In this document: positions 30,168-31,232 of the stretch, one piece after another
Position numbering within the stretch: position 1 is the stretch's first letter
How the letters are laid out: each line of letters starts with the position of its first letter
Assembly: GCA_902783085.1 (NCBI GenBank)
Contig: CACZPT010000113.1
Span: forward strand, 1 to 31,232
DNA: 31,232 nucleotides
Direction: 5' to 3'
DNA from: an uncultured Methanobrevibacter sp.
GTDB lineage: Archaea; Methanobacteriota; Methanobacteria; Methanobacteriales; Methanobacteriaceae
Notes under the pieces: model-generated
What the model saw: only the letters and a program-made list of their open reading frames with translations
Told to the model about the DNA's origin: nothing
The model's database searches: none
Made by a program: the position numbers and the translations under genes

Positions 30168-31110
30168 ATGGCTATAAGAGCAGATGATATCAGTTGTAAG
30201 ATTTCTATTGAAAATATTCGGGATTTTATTCCTGATAATCATCTTTACTTTTTGGTAGAGAATTGTTGAACGTGTTGATTTTTCCCAATGGTGGGAACTT
30301 CATTGGGATACTCCAAGTAATCCTGCATATCATCCCCATATTTCATTAATAACCATTATTCTGGGTTATATTGATAGTGTTAAATCTAGTCGGGAGCTGG
30401 GCCGTAGTGTTAAAACAGATATGCCGTATATTTATTTATGTGATGTTGATGGTTCTGATTTCAGAACTTTAAATCGTTTTTATAAAGAATTTGCAGAGAT
30501 TATTGTTTTAACATTAGTTGAAGTTAATAAATTCACTGAAGACTTAGATATGTTAAAATAGGGTCTTTAACTGTAGATAGTACTACTGTTAAAGCTAATG
30601 CTTCTTCGTTTAATGTTCTAGTGAAAAGCAGATTCGTGCAATTTTAGAAACTGTTTATGAAATTATTTTGACAAATGAAGATACATTGAATGTGGATATT
30701 TAGTGCACAACATTGTTGAAATGGATTCTGGATTAACATAATACTCAATGGCAACCCCTTATCTGAAAGACCATATAATGTTTGTTCCAGTTTTAACGAA
30801 TATGAAGCATTGTATAGAGATAATGGATTTGAAATTCCTTTAGTTGTGGACAACGGCTATTGGAAAGAAGACATTATTAAACAAATACACAATCGTGGCC
30901 GAGATGTTCACATACCCAATAAACAACTTGCAACACTTTATAAAAAGAGATTCAGACGAAATATGAGAATTTTCCAAGTATAATTTCCCATTTATCTAAG
31001 ATTACAGTTATTGAACATGCCCCAACGGTCATAAACTACAAAAACACAACACCAAAATATGGAAACAGACAAAAAAAACCGTTATGTTGGAAAATGAAAT
31101 AAATACATAA
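30168..31110 (+). pseudogene. Decayed IS1182-like transposase
   Basis: Reading across at least four frame breaks gives a transposase of the IS1182 type (DUF772 N-terminal domain, DDE domain). Visible pieces: IENIRDFIPDNHLYFLVEN, frameshift near 30262, then VDFSQWWELHWDTPSNPAYHP...GYIDSVKSSRELGRS, DVDGSDFRTLNRFYKEF, another shift near 30555, SLTVDSTTVKANASSFN with the first DDE aspartate, SEKQIRAILETVYEI, a large loss, LVVDNGYWKEDIIKQIHNRG with the second aspartate, and CPNGHKL near the end. It cannot make a working enzyme. Length (about 940 bases) is well below the roughly 1.4-1.6 kb expected for the family. It separates the comDE unit from the next gene. Confidence 0.85.
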
Positions 31111-31198
31111 AATAAATAATAACTTTTTCCCACTTATTTTTTTAAATGTATAGTATATTACCTTAAGTTTATTAACTTTGAGTGATAAATATTATATC

Positions 31199-31232
31199 AT
31201 GTCAATTAATGATTCAATCAATGAGAAAGAAA
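31199..31232 (+). CDS. Possible start of a gene cut by the window edge
   Basis: ATG 31199 opens a frame to the window end (MSINDSINEKE). A TATA-like AAATATTATAT lies just before it and TTTATTAAC further upstream, but no RBS is spaced correctly. Only eleven codons are visible, so a chance frame is quite possible. Confidence 0.3.
   Translation, partial: MSINDSINEKE

Noticed and set aside
30644..30853. Minus-strand frame inside the IS remnant
   Set aside because: It is antisense to recognisable transposase blocks, so a shadow frame.
1..31232. CRISPR array, cas genes, defence islands, prophage genes
   Set aside because: No regularly spaced direct repeats were seen and no protein in the window matches Cas, restriction-modification, toxin-antitoxin or phage structural families.

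Overview
The window is AT-rich archaeal DNA from a hydrogenotrophic methanogen of the order Methanobacteriales, most likely a gut Methanobrevibacter. The order is supported by archaeal-only pathway genes: F420H2 oxidase FprA, CofH for F420, ComD/ComE for coenzyme M, pantoate kinase, the archaeal aromatic pathway (ADH synthase plus DHQ synthase II), archaeal primase PriS/PriL, a class I CCA enzyme and DUF2115/DUF530/DUF1699 proteins. A bile salt hydrolase points to an animal gut. The genus is an inference from base composition and gene content. Many starts follow one ribosome-binding pattern, (G)GTGAT then 3-4 bases then ATG, and I used it to choose between alternative starts.

Layout. 1-6250 is accessory-like: the end of an unknown gene coupled to a channel-like membrane protein, a coiled-coil/PH/SHOCT/zinc-ribbon protein, an Isf-like flavoprotein, Mn-type pyrophosphatase, and a divergent pair consisting of a degenerate Lon-type proteolytic domain and a membrane-anchored M14-like hydrolase. 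6490-8920 holds thymidylate synthase, bile salt hydrolase and rubrerythrin. 8999-12865 is a minus-strand operon aroA'-aroB'-thpR-cca, and upstream of it lie a methyltransferase and pantoate kinase that overlap. 14322-14887 has no large gene but is full of hairpins and carries one possible 31-codon ORF. 14888-16663 is flavodoxin plus FprA, divergent from a PHP-domain/DUF2115 pair.

17871-23612 is a compact five-gene minus-strand operon: metG, DUF530, a DUF1699 protein fused to two HTH motifs, a MraY/GPT-type sugar-phosphate transferase and the archaeal riboflavin-pathway reductase. 23879-27042 holds priL and priS, separated by an unknown acidic gene on the opposite strand, plus an 85-codon gene directly after priS. 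27095-29919 holds a thymidylate-kinase-like gene and cofH, divergent from comD-comE. The right end is a decayed IS1182-like transposase and possibly the start of another gene.

No rRNA, tRNA, CRISPR array or intact mobile element was seen. I did not find a clear new defence or mobile system. The most unusual stretches are the structured intergenic region 14322-14887, the Lon-like/M14-like divergent pair, the hairpin-containing leader of the bile salt hydrolase, and hairpins placed exactly at stop codons of three plus-strand genes.
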